Positions 24,801 through 31,390 of a stretch of 64,000 nucleotides of DNA are shown one piece after another; within the stretch, counting starts at the first letter, position 1, and every line of letters starts with the position of its first letter. Both the position numbers and the translations under genes were made by a program. The DNA is from Mytilus trossulus (taxonomy: Eukaryota > Mollusca > Bivalvia > Mytilida > Mytilidae). Under the pieces are notes generated by a model. That model worked only from the letters and a program-made list of their open reading frames with translations. It searched no databases and was not told the origin of the DNA. The DNA lies in the NCBI RefSeq assembly GCF_036588685.1, contig NC_086374.1:94129059-94193058 (forward strand), in the 5' to 3' direction.

Positions 24801-26252
24801 CATTGCCACGCTTTTCGATATATTGAAATATACGCGGATTACCTAACGTCCGTTATTCCATTGGAATCAACTTTTTTTATTATTAGGAAAATTTCCTGAT
24901 ATTTCTTGGGTGGTGATCAGCAATAATAATGTTGATTGATTGAACCAGTGTTTAATTTTCAGGTGTAAATTTTACTTGCATTTCGTGACAAAGTCATGTT
25001 GATTAAATATTAATACGAACCCTTCTTTGTGCTTGACCGAATCACTGAGACAGTATTCGACGTAAACTCCTCTAACTCCTTGTCCAAATTTGAAAATTCG
25101 TGTGTTATACGGGAAGTGAAGCAACATCAGAAGGTTTCAAGTGTCGGCTGAGGGGTCGGTCTGGAACATTTTCATAGTTACAAAGAGGTTTCTGAATTTG
25201 TTTTTTTTTACAACGAGAAGACGACATGGTAAATCTGTACTAATCTCTAGAGCAGCAATTAGATATAGGAAGATGTGGTGTGAGTGCCAATGAGACAACT
25301 CTTCATTCAATGTTTGATTTCTTTTTCATGCAATGTCATAGTATCTTTGTGCAACAAAATAAAAAATGAACATGATTGAATCGTGTCTTATCTTATTTCA
25401 TACTTACTATATGTTTGCTCTTTTGTGAATGATATAAAACCATGAAGCATGAAGACCTGTAAAAACCTGGAAATAAGATACGAAATTTCATTATAGTTTT
25501 ATCAAATTTATTTTAAACAGAAAGGCAAAAGTAAGATTTCATTATGTTTCGAGATTGTTATGGGCAGCATACACTGCAGATTGAGATGCGAAAGATCGGC
25601 GTACAGTGAAGTATAAAGGAATGGATATATGGCTATACGAGGATATTTTATTACCTCTTCACCCGACACGACTTTTTTTGTATATTTTCAAAGATTAAAT
25701 TGTTTCACATTGTGTAACAGATGTAAAACACATGAATAAGCCACTTTTCTTTACAACAAATTAACATTTTAGAAAATCATCTCGGTGAACGGCAAAATGT
25801 TCGTAGTTTTGAGACTGTCGGACAAAAACAGTCAGCATAATATTAAGCCGTGTTATTCTCACTGCTTACCATTGGTTTTGAATTTTTTAACACTCTGAAT
25901 TTGTATGCCCAGTCATACCAATACCTCAATCCTATGCCCCCTTTTTATGTTATAACACTTAATCTTACGAAAAAAATGTACTATTTTAGCTATTAAAAAA
26001 ACGTTACTTATCTTGAAAAATGAGAAATAAATTTTTGAGAATTGAAAAACCGAGCACGTTGCATATGATAATCATATGATCACTCCATTATTTTTTTTAT
26101 GATATCACAAATACAAAGTGTTGGCGGTATCGTCCATTTTAGTCATAAACGCGAGTATGTCTAATCACAATAAACATCTTATCAATATATGAAGAGAAAT
26201 TATTGAAATACCAAAATATGATCATTACATGTACTTACCGAAGGGAAAACAT
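670..26252 (-). CDS. Cont: Contactin (C-type lectin + 6 Ig + 4 FN3), 23 coding exons, 3' end missing
   Basis: Assembled by joining 23 minus-strand exons with GT-AG borders and matching phases, giving 1190 complete codons plus one base. Domain order in model residues: signal peptide about 1-18, C-type lectin domain 25-172, Ig1 ~180-286, Ig2 ~287-394, Ig3 ~397-491, Ig4 ~493-582, Ig5 ~584-680, Ig6 ~682-777, then four FN3 domains ~779-1191. A lectin domain ahead of the Ig domains is the layout of insect Contactin and unlike vertebrate contactins. Contactins are normally GPI-anchored outer-surface adhesion proteins; the insect form sits in septate junctions with Neuroglian and Neurexin IV, so a junctional or neural adhesion role is inferred here. 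The GPI-signal exon is not found and should lie left of position 1. Introns total about 22 kb and hold many repeats, two of them built from exon ends. Oddities: Ig1 lacks its first Cys and its Trp, and the lectin domain lacks one disulfide. Family call is strong; exon borders are by eye. Confidence 0.93.
1565..1975. repeat. Dispersed mussel repeat, family 1
   Basis: Starts near GAAGATGTGGTGTGAGTGCC and includes a CCTGACTTAGGACAGG segment followed by a GCGGGATTAAACG segment. Parts recur in this window at 7450-7515, 14145-14380, 15355-15745, 23335-23680 and 25262-25310. Non-coding as seen; mobile-element class not determined. Confidence 0.7.
2350..3446 (+). repeat. ~1.1-kb dispersed element with six ~150-bp internal repeats
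   Basis: Begins with a short hairpin (GTCGAG ... CTCGAC) and a (GGC)n run and ends near GGCGAGACATTTCAGTGTG. The marker TGACCTTGACCTCATTTTC recurs near 2535, 2688, 2834, 2985, 3132 and 3282, spaced 146-153 bases. Lies in the intron between exons 22 and 23. Probably a non-autonomous mobile element; class not assigned. Confidence 0.75.
3604..3719 (-). CDS. Cont: Contactin exon 22: first half of FN3 domain 4
   Basis: 116 bases between TTTTATAG and GTAAGTTGC. Encodes APLSYPTEVAVTSHGSDSVS and VSWRGILTGPAEESLTGYI. Ends phase 0. Confidence 0.92.
3900..4065 (+). repeat. Dispersed repeat, family 2 fragment
   Basis: Ends in GTCTCATTGGCAACCATACC. Related sequence is at 29815-29935 and 38460-38600, and a short piece is at 35880-35935. 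Located in the intron between exons 21 and 22. Confidence 0.55.
4285..4471 (-). CDS. Cont: Contactin exon 21: second half of FN3 domain 3
   Basis: 187 bases between TTCTTCAG and GTGAACATT. Encodes VNYWERSDPDPIVNSISWRT, LLPNTWYEYDVQVFNTAGLN and SRGEVYF. Ends phase 1. Confidence 0.92.
5212..5333 (-). CDS. Cont: Contactin exon 20: first half of FN3 domain 3
   Basis: 122 bases between CTTCACAG and GTAAGTATAC. Encodes LPIVTVTGINAYRYNATAIL then VTWESIDNTREVMKGEIMGY, with the core Trp. Ends phase 0. Confidence 0.92.
6131..6278 (-). CDS. Cont: Contactin exon 19: second half of FN3 domain 2
   Basis: 148 bases between TTTTTTTAG and GTAAATATT. Encodes GQVNANEGVFVTQIGVNNYY and LQFEVKVQAFNNLGAGPNST. Ends phase 1. 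Confidence 0.9.
6755..6935 (+). repeat. Degraded dispersed repeat
   Basis: Contains a TTAGCCCCGG segment and a CGACTTATGAGTTTGCATG segment. A related but diverged stretch is at 12115-12250. Probably the tail of an old retroelement; no intact frame. Confidence 0.45.
6982..7160 (-). CDS. Cont: Contactin exon 18: first half of FN3 domain 2
   Basis: 179 bases between TTGTTAG and GTAAGTTTT. Encodes APPPKAPDNVGGGGGMVADL then KISWDTLPPLHQGAPGIGYH. The Gly-rich stretch before the first FN3 strand is typical of the contactin family's second FN3. Ends phase 0 after WSK. Confidence 0.93.
7450..7515 (-). repeat. Family 1 repeat end fragment
   Basis: Short reverse-oriented match to the start of the repeat at 1565 (GTCTCATTGGCACTCACACC). 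Lies in the intron between exons 17 and 18. Confidence 0.55.
7640..7915. repeat. AT-rich degenerate repeat of TATATGA / ATATCTTATA motifs
   Basis: About 275 bases dominated by diverged copies of short motifs such as TCATATA, ATATCTTATAT and GAGATATC in both orientations. Low-complexity intronic DNA. Confidence 0.6.
8146..8292 (-). CDS. Cont: Contactin exon 17: second half of FN3 domain 1
   Basis: 147 bases between CTTTAAG and GTATGTTTG. Encodes YQVSGLNPGVPYKFRVRAAN and AFGIGPIGRPS, the L-x-P-x-x-x-Y-x-F-R-V-x-A-x-N signature of an FN3 domain. Confidence 0.93.
9140..9304 (-). CDS. Cont: Contactin exon 16: first half of FN3 domain 1
   Basis: 165 bases between TATTTAAG and GTAAGCAC. Encodes GPPGEIAYVYVETGTITATS then ARLGWVLGYRYQNPVLFYTV and NWTVL. 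The PPG start and Trp placement fit FN3-1 of contactins. Confidence 0.9.
9955..10081 (-). CDS. Cont: Contactin exon 15: end of Ig domain 6
   Basis: 127 bases between TTCAACAG and GTAAGACC. Encodes GTSSLLSGLFVRMAQHKHAG then YYECVAKTPMDTDIAGTTLT, the F-G strands of Ig6. Ends phase 1 ahead of FN3-1. Confidence 0.93.
10325..10650 (+). mobile_element. tRNA-derived SINE, near full length
   Basis: The head has an RNA polymerase III A box (TGGTGTAGTGG, 10332-10342) and a B box (GGTTCGATTCC, 10376-10386), spaced as in a tRNA. A conserved middle/3' body follows, from CACGTTAAAGACATC through GCCGCTACAAGGCAGCACT to GGGATTAATATAAGTTGC. The body recurs at 16991-17140. It resembles the conserved central domain of mollusc SINEs. 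It lies in the intron between exons 14 and 15, opposite in orientation to the gene. Confidence 0.85.
11516..11679 (-). CDS. Cont: Contactin exon 14: first part of Ig domain 6
   Basis: 164 bases between TTATGCAG and GTATGTAG. Encodes RTVISVKPQPVTASLNETAF, IRCQATVDPNIDLVYSWKFN and onward to HFTL. Ends phase 0. The open frame continues past the donor for about 15 codons but the splice restores the Ig6 fold in exon 15. Confidence 0.92.
11925..12080 (+). repeat. Diverged hammerhead-like repeat, second subfamily
   Basis: Contains CTGGTGAGTC ... AACGAAACG at about 12011-12035, then a damaged third stem. The flank (CTCTTCAACTTCGTAC ... GATTCGAGCG) resembles but is not the same as the family at 45.6 kb, so it looks like a second subfamily with a decayed ribozyme core. 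Confidence 0.5.
12115..12250 (+). repeat. Degraded dispersed repeat
   Basis: Diverged relative of the stretch at 6755-6935, sharing the ending around CTTATGAGTT. No open frame. Confidence 0.35.
12322..12615 (-). CDS. Cont: Contactin exon 13: Ig domain 5
   Basis: 294 bases between AACCACAG and GTAAGTCC, phase 1-1. Encodes GFKPTFKKRPVEEVVYGALG, then FTCQPEAAPFPSFKWLKNGA and DAGYYTCVVENSFGIA. A typical complete I-set Ig domain. Confidence 0.95.
13389..13661 (-). CDS. Cont: Contactin exon 12: Ig domain 4
   Basis: 273 bases between TTTGTAG and GTAATAAAG, phase 1-1, one exon for the domain. Encodes AEPFFLFPLKDQHIDQGSQL, WHCAARGIPAPTYFWLKNGV and GMYQCGAENKHGI; both Cys and the Trp are in place. 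Confidence 0.95.
14145..14380 (-). repeat. Family 1 dispersed repeat, reverse copy
   Basis: Contains GTTTAACCCC ... GCGCCTGTCCTAAGTCAGAA, the reverse complement of the marker in the copy at 1565, followed by a GGTCGGGTTGTTATCTCATT end. Intronic, just downstream of exon 12's acceptor side. Confidence 0.6.
14484..14668 (-). CDS. Cont: Contactin exon 11: second half of Ig domain 3
   Basis: 185 bases between CTCTCAAG and GTGAATAC. Encodes MPLSYFWTRNGLPMPPDAYM, then EDSGNYTCHVTRQNVLGDF, giving core Trp and second Cys. Returns to phase 1. Confidence 0.93.
15230..15335 (-). CDS. Cont: Contactin exon 10: first half of Ig domain 3
   Basis: 106 bases between TTTTTTAG and GTATGTATA. Encodes WGPEIANDFPAVFPTTPKRG and then QNVHLECLAYGS with the first disulfide Cys. 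Ends phase 2. Confidence 0.92.
15355..15745 (+). repeat. Family 1 dispersed repeat, diverged copy
   Basis: Starts ATTGCCAATGAGACAAT and ends with an ATATTTCTGACTTGGTACAG stretch. Adjacent to exon 10. Two small open frames here are by-products of the AT-rich repeat. Confidence 0.5.
16295..16525 (-). CDS. Cont: Contactin exon 9: second half of Ig domain 2
   Basis: 231 bases between TTTTCCAG and GTATATAAG. Encodes AVIFQWYKGNYHFIRPDLHA and YMFISRNGKLYFS, then NDAGAYRCIVKL, very characteristic of contactin Ig2. A second AG 14 bases into the exon (TTTTTCAG) is rejected because it breaks phase. Ends with a polar linker rich in Asn/Pro/Ser. Confidence 0.93.
16991..17140 (+). mobile_element. 5'-truncated copy of the SINE
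   Basis: Matches the 3' body of the SINE at 10325 (CACGTTAAAGACACC ... GCCGCTACAAGGCAGCACTT ... AATATAAGTTGCAAAACTTG) with only a few changes, but lacks the tRNA-like head. Its tail runs straight into the 53-bp minisatellite about 15 bases later. Confidence 0.8.
17154..19701 (-). repeat. 53-bp minisatellite made of the end of contactin exon 8 plus its splice donor
   Basis: About 2.55 kb, roughly 45-50 units. Read on the minus strand each unit is a copy of the last ~32 bases of exon 8 (coding IDCTPPNYRP), the CAG|GT or CCG|GT junction, and the first ~21 intron bases. The unit nearest the exon is the exon end itself (19670-19701). Units near the exon mostly carry CAG|GTTTGT; most distal units carry CCG|GTTTGT. 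A few shorter units (near 17845, 19265, 19410, 19625) lack the junction altogether. The array fills most of intron 8. Confidence 0.95.
19670..19765 (-). CDS. Cont: Contactin exon 8: first half of Ig domain 2; source of the 53-bp minisatellite
   Basis: 96 bases between a pyrimidine-rich CATATAG acceptor and a CAG|GTTTGTTA donor, phase 1 at both ends. Encodes FLSEFSNVEPSPVDAFNDD, then AAIDCTPPNYRP. Joined to exon 9 it gives the family-typical CTPP...P-A-V-I-F-Q-W. The final ~32 coding bases plus ~21 intron bases are the repeat unit of the array filling the next 2.5 kb of the intron. The donor is a weak match (GTTTGT). Reading through it meets a stop within about nine codons. Confidence 0.88.
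20490..20831 (-). CDS. Cont: Contactin exon 7: Ig domain 1, atypical
   Basis: 342 bases between TTTTGCAG and GTAAGATTT, a single exon for the whole domain, phase 1 at both ends. Starts DFGSNFSDPLFAPKGPKFV and ends with LDSGTYYCSAQNEFGL, the F-strand signature. At the B-strand the usual C-x-A-x-G-x-P-x-P-x-Y-x-W pattern reads Y-I-A-T-G-L-P-Q-P-N-Y-K-I, so both the first disulfide Cys and the core Trp are replaced. Confidence 0.9.
21129..21236 (-). CDS. Cont: Contactin exon 6: end of lectin domain
   Basis: 108 bases between TTGTTTTAG and GTAAGCTAA. Encodes VYEYLWSREYSLISLPYICE, ending with the YICE motif that closes lectin domains, then a charged linker to Ig1. Only the last Cys is present in exons 5-6; the inner Cys pair of canonical lectin domains is missing. 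Confidence 0.9.
21380..21536 (-). repeat. Four tandem copies of the contactin exon 5 3' end and donor
   Basis: Units of 43 bases (one of 51, with a short TATAGATA-like insertion). Each holds CTATACTTATGGCG or a close variant followed by GTAAGTG. Donor G positions (minus strand) are at 21522, 21471, 21428 and 21385. The first is the exon's own donor; the other three are in the intron. Confidence 0.93.
21523..21674 (-). CDS. Cont: Contactin exon 5: lectin domain core, tandemly copied donor
   Basis: 152 bases between TTTTGTAG and GTAAGTGTT. Encodes NTWYTSGVIDEETLKMRWEG and on to GDHIVYTYG. The expected WIG-type core Trp is present, but calcium-binding EPN/WND ligands are absent (EPG is seen), so calcium-dependent sugar binding is unlikely. 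The last ~14 coding bases and the donor recur three more times downstream (see the repeat at 21380-21536). Using a later copy would put a TGA in frame at the fourth codon, so the first donor should be the productive one. Confidence 0.9.
21985..22115 (+). repeat. Dispersed repeat, family 3
   Basis: Marker GTCAGGAATATGACAGTTGT, then an ATTCGTTTGATGTGTTTG segment and a TTTTCCTCGGAGTTTAGTA segment. Further copies: 28935-29175, 43355-43450, 59205-59380, 60045-60245, 61060-61290 and 61545-61800. The most frequent repeat family in the window. Confidence 0.75.
22265..22350 (-). CDS. Cont: Contactin exon 4: lectin domain helix region
   Basis: 86 bases between CTACAG and GTAAGTATT. Encodes DGSALVSVNTLVEHQFVSQW, which fits the lectin-domain pattern of a Gly/Ala/Leu turn followed by the EHxF-x-W helix. 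Ends phase 2 and joins exon 5 to give Ile. Confidence 0.9.
22828..22922 (-). CDS. Cont: Contactin exon 3: start of C-type lectin domain
   Basis: 95 bases between TTTCAG and GTAAGTAC. Encodes NCPDPWVTFGGSCYNF and onward to MTCM, the typical opening of a long-form lectin domain (CPDPW, then GSCY, then the first core Cys in the alpha-helix). Ends in phase 0. Confidence 0.9.
23095..23180 (+). repeat. Short tandem repeat, ~21-bp unit
   Basis: Three to four copies of TCATGAATATTATTGAAGG-like units, the last one broken. Intronic, just upstream of exon 3. Confidence 0.75.
23335..23680 (+). repeat. Family 1 dispersed repeat
   Basis: Shares the CACTTGGGACAGGCGC and GCGGCAGGATTAAACATG markers with the copies at 1565 and 14145. 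Intron 2 of contactin. Confidence 0.6.
23690..25400. other. Contactin intron 2, mostly featureless
   Basis: AT-rich intron. It contains one short family 1 fragment at 25262-25310 and a stretch at 24535-24720 with a GATATTCTAATTTAAATGCC segment that is also seen at 26675-26700. No exon with plausible borders found. Confidence 0.5.
25408..25466 (-). CDS. Cont: Contactin exon 2: hydrophobic core of signal peptide
   Basis: 59 bases between an ATTTCCAG acceptor and a GTAAGTAT donor. Encodes FLQVFMLHGFISFTKEQTY, a hydrophobic run followed by a polar cleavage region, leading directly into the Asn-Cys-Pro start of the lectin domain. An alternative model would use the internal ATG at 25448-25446 with a nearer acceptor (TTTTTACAG) and drop exon 1. 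Confidence 0.7.
26239..26252 (-). CDS. Cont: Contactin exon 1: start codon and first five residues
   Basis: A 14-base coding stretch beginning at ATG (26252-26250) and ending before a GTAAGTAC donor. It encodes MFSL plus two bases of an Arg codon. Joined to exon 2 it yields MFSLRFLQVFMLHGFISFT, a plausible signal peptide, in the frame that exon 3 requires. The exon is too short to prove alone; the phase match and donor support it. The 5' UTR extends right for an unknown distance. Confidence 0.65.
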
Positions 26253-26524
26253 TGTTATCGAGGCACTGATAATCTATATTAATTCCAGTTTGTATTAATT
26301 AAAATCAATTCAAAATCTACCATGATATCATCAGAAATACGGAAATATGCGTCATTTTTGTCATTCAATTTTTACAACTGAATTGCAGTAATAAATTAAA
26401 TCAAAGTATGAGAATTTTCATTTTTATGGCTTCTTGTATTATTGGGAGATTTTATAGTTCAGTTATATATTAGGCGAAGTTAGGATAATTTTCAATAACT
26501 AATGATTGTTTTATTATTCCCCAT

Positions 26525-26705
26525 TTATGGGCATTATGTTTTCTGGTTTGTGCCGATCCTTCTGTCCGTCCGTCCGTTCGTCCCGCTTCTGGTTAAAGTT
26601 TTTTGTCGAGGTAGTTTTTGATGAAGTTGAAGTCCAATCAATTTGAAACTTAGTAAACAATGTTCCCTATGATATGATATTTCTAATTTAAATGCCAAAT
26701 TAGAG
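26525..26705 (+). repeat. CCGTCCGT-containing dispersed repeat
   Basis: Contains GGGCATTATGTTTTCTGG then TCTGTCCGTCCGTCCGTTCG. Reverse-oriented copies of the same head are at 30190-30335 and 63475-63560. Just upstream of contactin exon 1 by about 0.3 kb. Confidence 0.65.
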
Positions 26706-28080
26706 ATTTTATCCCATTTTCATGAGCCACTGAACAGAGATAATGATAGTGCAGATGGGGCATCCGTGTACTTGGGACACATTATTGTTTTTTTTTAATT
26801 CAAACCGGCATATCGAACATAAGGTTTTTGTTGTGCATCTTAATGAGTGTAAATTAAACTTGACTAACCTCTCAATTATCAGAGTGAGACTATACAAATT
26901 GTCAAGATATTTTTATCCTTTGTTTTTATTGTCACTTTCAGAAGTTATTATTAATAAGTATAATTCAATTATTGTTTTCATGTGGAATTTTGTTTCATAC
27001 TGCTTTAATGTCAGCAAACATTTTTACCAAAATGTTGTATTCAAAATTTAATTTTAATTTAAAATGTTTATAACATATTTATTTTTTTTTTTTATTTCGT
27101 AGATGAGTTAATATAAGTAATGAATTTTGTTTTCGATTTTTAATTTTGGGTGCAAAGCCAGTCGAAAGCTGACATATTTCAATATTTAGAAGATAGAATG
27201 AGTTTTTACAACAAATAGGGTCTTGGCAATACAAGAAATGTCTTGGCAATACAAGAAATGCATCTGGAGAAAAGTTTTGTATCTTTTCTTATGACCACTT
27301 CGCTTCTTGCTTCCATCAAAATATGTATAACAGAAAAAAACAAAGGTTATGAAGTATTCATCCATGACAAACACTTGGTGCATTCACAGAAAAAACATAC
27401 AAAAGAAACAGCGCTTTTATTGCAGTTTTTTCTCTCAAAGTTAGTGTGGTCTTCAAGACGGAACTCTCAAACTTTTACTTCACTGCAAGTAGAAGACGGC
27501 CCCCATCACCACAATTGTTTGCAAAATGATTCGTATTGAATTTTAGATGCAACACCATATAATAGGATCAGATCAAAAAAGAAAATACAGGTGAGTTAAC
27601 AAAATAGTTCCTACGCATCGGTGTAAACATCAAACTATGAAGATGTTTTAACTAAGGTATCAAATGAAAGGTGAAGGACTTGTGTCTATCCTCCAAACTT
27701 TTTATAGTAGCGAAAGACATCGGATGGCAAGTGATGACAATACCTTAAGTGTACAAGACTAAAATATCTCTATGAACTTGAAATATACTTACGGACTTTT
27801 TTTTTTATTGTTAATCAGAAATTCTAATATAAGTAAATATTAATTATGGTGTGACAGATTTATACATTGAAGAACGGACACGACAGATGTTGACTCTCAG
27901 ACGACTTTTGCGTGAAATCATGTCCACCTACGTTTATCCGTTGATCTAAAAAAAAAAAAGTGGTGTGGTCGAATTACCAATGAGGCAAAAGACAAAGGTA
28001 CAAGATTGTATACAACTACAGATCCATGGCCTGACCTTCAACAATGACAGTAAATCTATTATAAAAGGTTAAAACAAAGT
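26706..28080. other. Upstream region of contactin; no gene
   Basis: AT-rich. Holds small chance open frames on both strands with no domain or splice signals that fit, plus a dispersed-repeat fragment near 27960-28075 (TACCAATGAGGCAAAAGAC). The contactin promoter or upstream 5' UTR exons could lie here but nothing decisive is visible. Confidence 0.4.
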
Positions 28081-28119
28081 GAGAAATTCAAAAGAAATCT
28101 TACTGTCACAAGTGTCTGA

Positions 28120-28560
28120 GCAGAAAGTTGGTGTCAAAGAATGTCTCGTCCTTTTTCTAAAAACAAGTTCATCGGAAGGTACCAAGACCTTGTTGATAAA
28201 TATTCCGTATCAACTTCACAAATAATACATGATGGTCTTGATGTATAGATTCTGCGTACTGACTTTATTTGTCATCTTAACAACGTGTTATACTGTTCTT
28301 TCCTTTGTCTTTGTTCTCAGATTATTGCTATTACTTTTACTGTTTGATCTGTTTTTAAACATCCCGTCAATGTGTTAATTTTTGCTCGTGTGTTTGTATG
28401 TGCGATTTTTTGTGTTTCTCTGATTCATATGACGGTACTCTGTACTTTTAAAGATCCCGCTAATGTGTTATTGTTCTATTATATGACATTATGTTTTTTT
28501 TCTATTATAAAGTTGAAAAATACTTTGAACCACAAAATTATTTTACTCGCGTAGGTGTAT
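28120..28560 (+). pseudogene. Relic of a retroelement protein end and 3' tail
   Basis: In one frame at about 28147-28248 the sequence reads KFIGRYQDLVDKYSVSTSQI followed by IHDGLDV and a stop. This resembles the end of a reverse-transcriptase-type ORF common in bivalve genomes (recalled, not searched). The upstream part is out of frame. The following 300 bases (TTTTGCTCGTGTGTTTGTATG ... CTTTTAAAGATCCCGC) look like its 3' tail. Inactive. Confidence 0.5.
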
Positions 28561-28934
28561 AAACAATATGTAGAATCTTAAAGATTCTAAAGAATTTCTG
28601 GATAATTTTAAATATCGGTCTGTTTCTGAAATTAGTTTTAACGTACTTTTGATTTTTTTAACCCTGTATATCACCATTCTTCTTGTAAAATATTTTTTTT
28701 TTTTTAAATTGAACGGCAAAATTATTTTATATTTCTTCCCATGTTATGCATGTGACGTTTACATTTTATGACGCCAAACACGCACAGCAATGCATGTGGT
28801 TTTTAAATTTGATAGATGCTTTTTGTGCTTTTTTGTTAAATATTTGTTTGTTTTGAGATTGTGACACAGGGATGACTGCTGTACCAATATTTTGACTTTT
28901 ATTTATTATGTCTGTTTTGTCACGTATCGTTGTA

Positions 28935-29175
28935 AACATAATGAAATTTGATGCGACTGTCATACAGGTGAGAGGTCTAGCGATATGAAACCAGGTTCAA
29001 TCCACCATTTTCTACATTTGAAAATGCATGTACCAAGTCAGGAATATGACAGTAGTTGTCCATTCGTTTGATGCGTTTTATCATTTGATTTTGCCATTTG
29101 ATTAGGGACTTACCGTTTGAATTTTCCTCGGAATTCAGTATTTTTGTGATTTTACTTTTCACTACTAGTATCATG
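28935..29175 (+). repeat. Family 3 dispersed repeat
   Basis: Longest plus-strand copy: starts GCGACTGTCATACAGGTGAG, includes CCAGGTTCAATCCACCATTT, the GTCAGGAATATGACAG marker and ends near GTGATTTTACTTTTC. Confidence 0.75.
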
Positions 29176-29814
29176 ATTTATACAAAACAAGCTATTGCGT
29201 ATTTTTTTTTTAACGCAGGAGCGTTCTTTGTATTTTACGGAACACTACTTTTCAACCAGATCTACCACATGTAAAATTAAAATCACTTTTCAAAACAAAC
29301 ATTGCCATTCAAAAATTTGGCCATTGCCTAATTGGACTACTTCTCAGAAAATGTTGTTGTGCTTTTACCATTAACAAAACATCCAGTAATTGAGTCTAGT
29401 GACCCTAGTATATTACTCGACTTAGCACACTTGACATAGACACAGATTAATTGACGAGTAATACTATATATAGATAATGCTTATAATAAAAAATAAGATA
29501 AAAATACAAATGCTTAAAGAATTGCTTCATCAATTGTTTTTGCACAAAGCGTTGCACATTACCACACGGGGTATCGGGGTCGAATTTCGCTGTCTACATT
29601 GTAACTCAGACCGGACTATGTATTTATTCGTCCCCAATCTCGGCATACCTAGGATTTTCTGATTTTTTTGGCGACAAGTCAAAGTCGTCATACAAATATA
29701 TAGCGCAACTCGACAGGGAAACACGCTCTGAAAGGTATTTGTGTAACGTATACGTCTTTCTATCAATATTTTAATTGAATTATTTTTCATTCTGTTCACA
29801 GTGTCTTTAAAAAC

Positions 29815-29935
29815 GAATTTGTTTATTGTTGATGGTCGTACTGTTGTCTGTAGTTTTTTGCGTTCTAGTTCTTTGATTTTTGGTAGAACATGTCGTTGCC
29901 TCATCGGCAATCAAATATCATCTCTTTATTTTTCT
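29815..29935 (+). repeat. Family 2 dispersed repeat, diverged
   Basis: Resembles the stretch at 38460-38600 (GATGGTCGTACTGTTG ... CCTCATCGGCAATC). It produces a 126-codon minus-strand open frame that I do not regard as a gene. Confidence 0.45.
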
Positions 29936-30189
29936 ATATCGATGAACAACAGATTGTTTTTTTTAGTTTCTCATACACATTTTTTTAAGGGTAGTCCTTT
30001 TCATATTTACTGAAAACGCCGATATTTTTTCTGATAGATTAAACATAATGTTATTCAAACAATAATTGTTTCTCTATTTTCTGAACTCAAAAATTACAAA
30101 ATACTAAAAAGCACACACACATAGGCAAAAGTGTGTCTGGGTGAGTCAATATTCTAGATACATAGTTTCAATAGGATTATAAACTCAAT

Positions 30190-30335
30190 ATATATTTTAA
30201 AAAACTACATTGACCAAAAACTTAAACCTGAAGCGGGACAGACGGACGGACGCACAGACGGACGGACGAACGGATGCACAGACTAGAAAACATAATGCCC
30301 CTCTACTATCGTATGTGGGGCATAAAAAAAACACT
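30190..30335 (-). repeat. CCGTCCGT-type dispersed repeat, reverse copy
   Basis: GGACAGACGGACGGACGCAC ... AGAAAACATAATGCCCC, the reverse complement of the head of the copy at 26525. Confidence 0.65.
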
Positions 30336-30339
30336 GTAC

Positions 30340-31390
30340 AATAAGATAAAAATGTTTATTAAAAAAAGGTACAATTAAAAAGTAACAAAATTCGAATCCT
30401 AAATTGTTTCTGACGATATCGGTAACATTAACAGTTACTGCCATTTATTTGTATTTTGAATTCATTTATCAAAGTCAAAGTCCTGAAATTGTTTTTTCAT
30501 AGTTTACACAGACTTGTTTGTGCGAAGTACGGATTTAATTTCCTAGTAGAAATTAATAATACAGTAAATGTAAGTTCAAAGACTTAAATCTGTTGTAAAC
30601 ATTATAATAAACTTCAAACATATCATTTCTTTGTCTTAATAAATAGTATACAAAATTATCTACACAAATGAACAAAAGTGTTCAATAATTGACAAGTTCT
30701 GCAACAGAATTATGCACGTTCACATTAACTTCTGACGTTTTGTACTGTTATTAAAGTTGGTCACTGAAAAGAGAGAAAAAATATCGTATAAATTATGTGT
30801 TGATTTTTTAATTTCTCCATTTTTTTAATCTATTGATTGTCAGATTACATATGAACACTGTAGCCTGGGTTTTATTACAGATTGACCTTGTAACAACTGT
30901 GAAAATATCACAAATGACGGTTGTACCAAAAAAGGCACCCTTTAAACATTGTCATTTAAATTAACAGAAATCTTTTTTACGACAGAGTGTATGATATGTG
31001 TTGAAAGCATCCCATTGAGGAAGTTTTTTTTTCAGCCATAAAGAAACACAAAAAGTCTTTACTAAAAACAAATATTGGTGAAGTTCATTCAAACAACAAG
31101 TGTCATGCGCTGTAATATCAATATCAAAAGCAGCGACTATTTGATTGTGACGTGAGGGGGGTCGGCAGGCAATTGTGGTGGGGTCAAATATGTTACATTT
31201 GTACTCTCTTTTTATAGCAAAAGATTTATTTCAAAATTTAAGGGCGATAATATCTATTTTCAAAAACTGCCAGACACCCTCCCTAGAACTAAATTGTCGT
31301 CACACCCATTGCATTCGTGTCTTGCATTGATTAAGCAATACATGATAATGGAAATTAAACCTCATTTTAAACTTTTTAAAGCATTACTGT
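30340..31390 (-). other. Probable 3' UTR and downstream flank of the membrane-protein gene
   Basis: No coding potential. Downstream of the stop codon at 31391-31393 on the minus strand there are AATAAA hexamers at 31225-31230 and near 30354-30359, either of which could end the transcript. Confidence 0.4.
31225..31230 (-). promoter_or_regulatory. Candidate poly(A) signal AATAAA
   Basis: First AATAAA on the minus strand after the stop codon of the 312-residue gene, about 160 bases downstream. In AT-rich DNA this hexamer is common, so this is tentative. Confidence 0.3.

Noticed and set aside
29530..29910. 126-codon minus-strand open frame rich in Lys/Arg
   Set aside because: Much of it covers a dispersed repeat related to 38460-38600; no domain, acceptor or donor fits.
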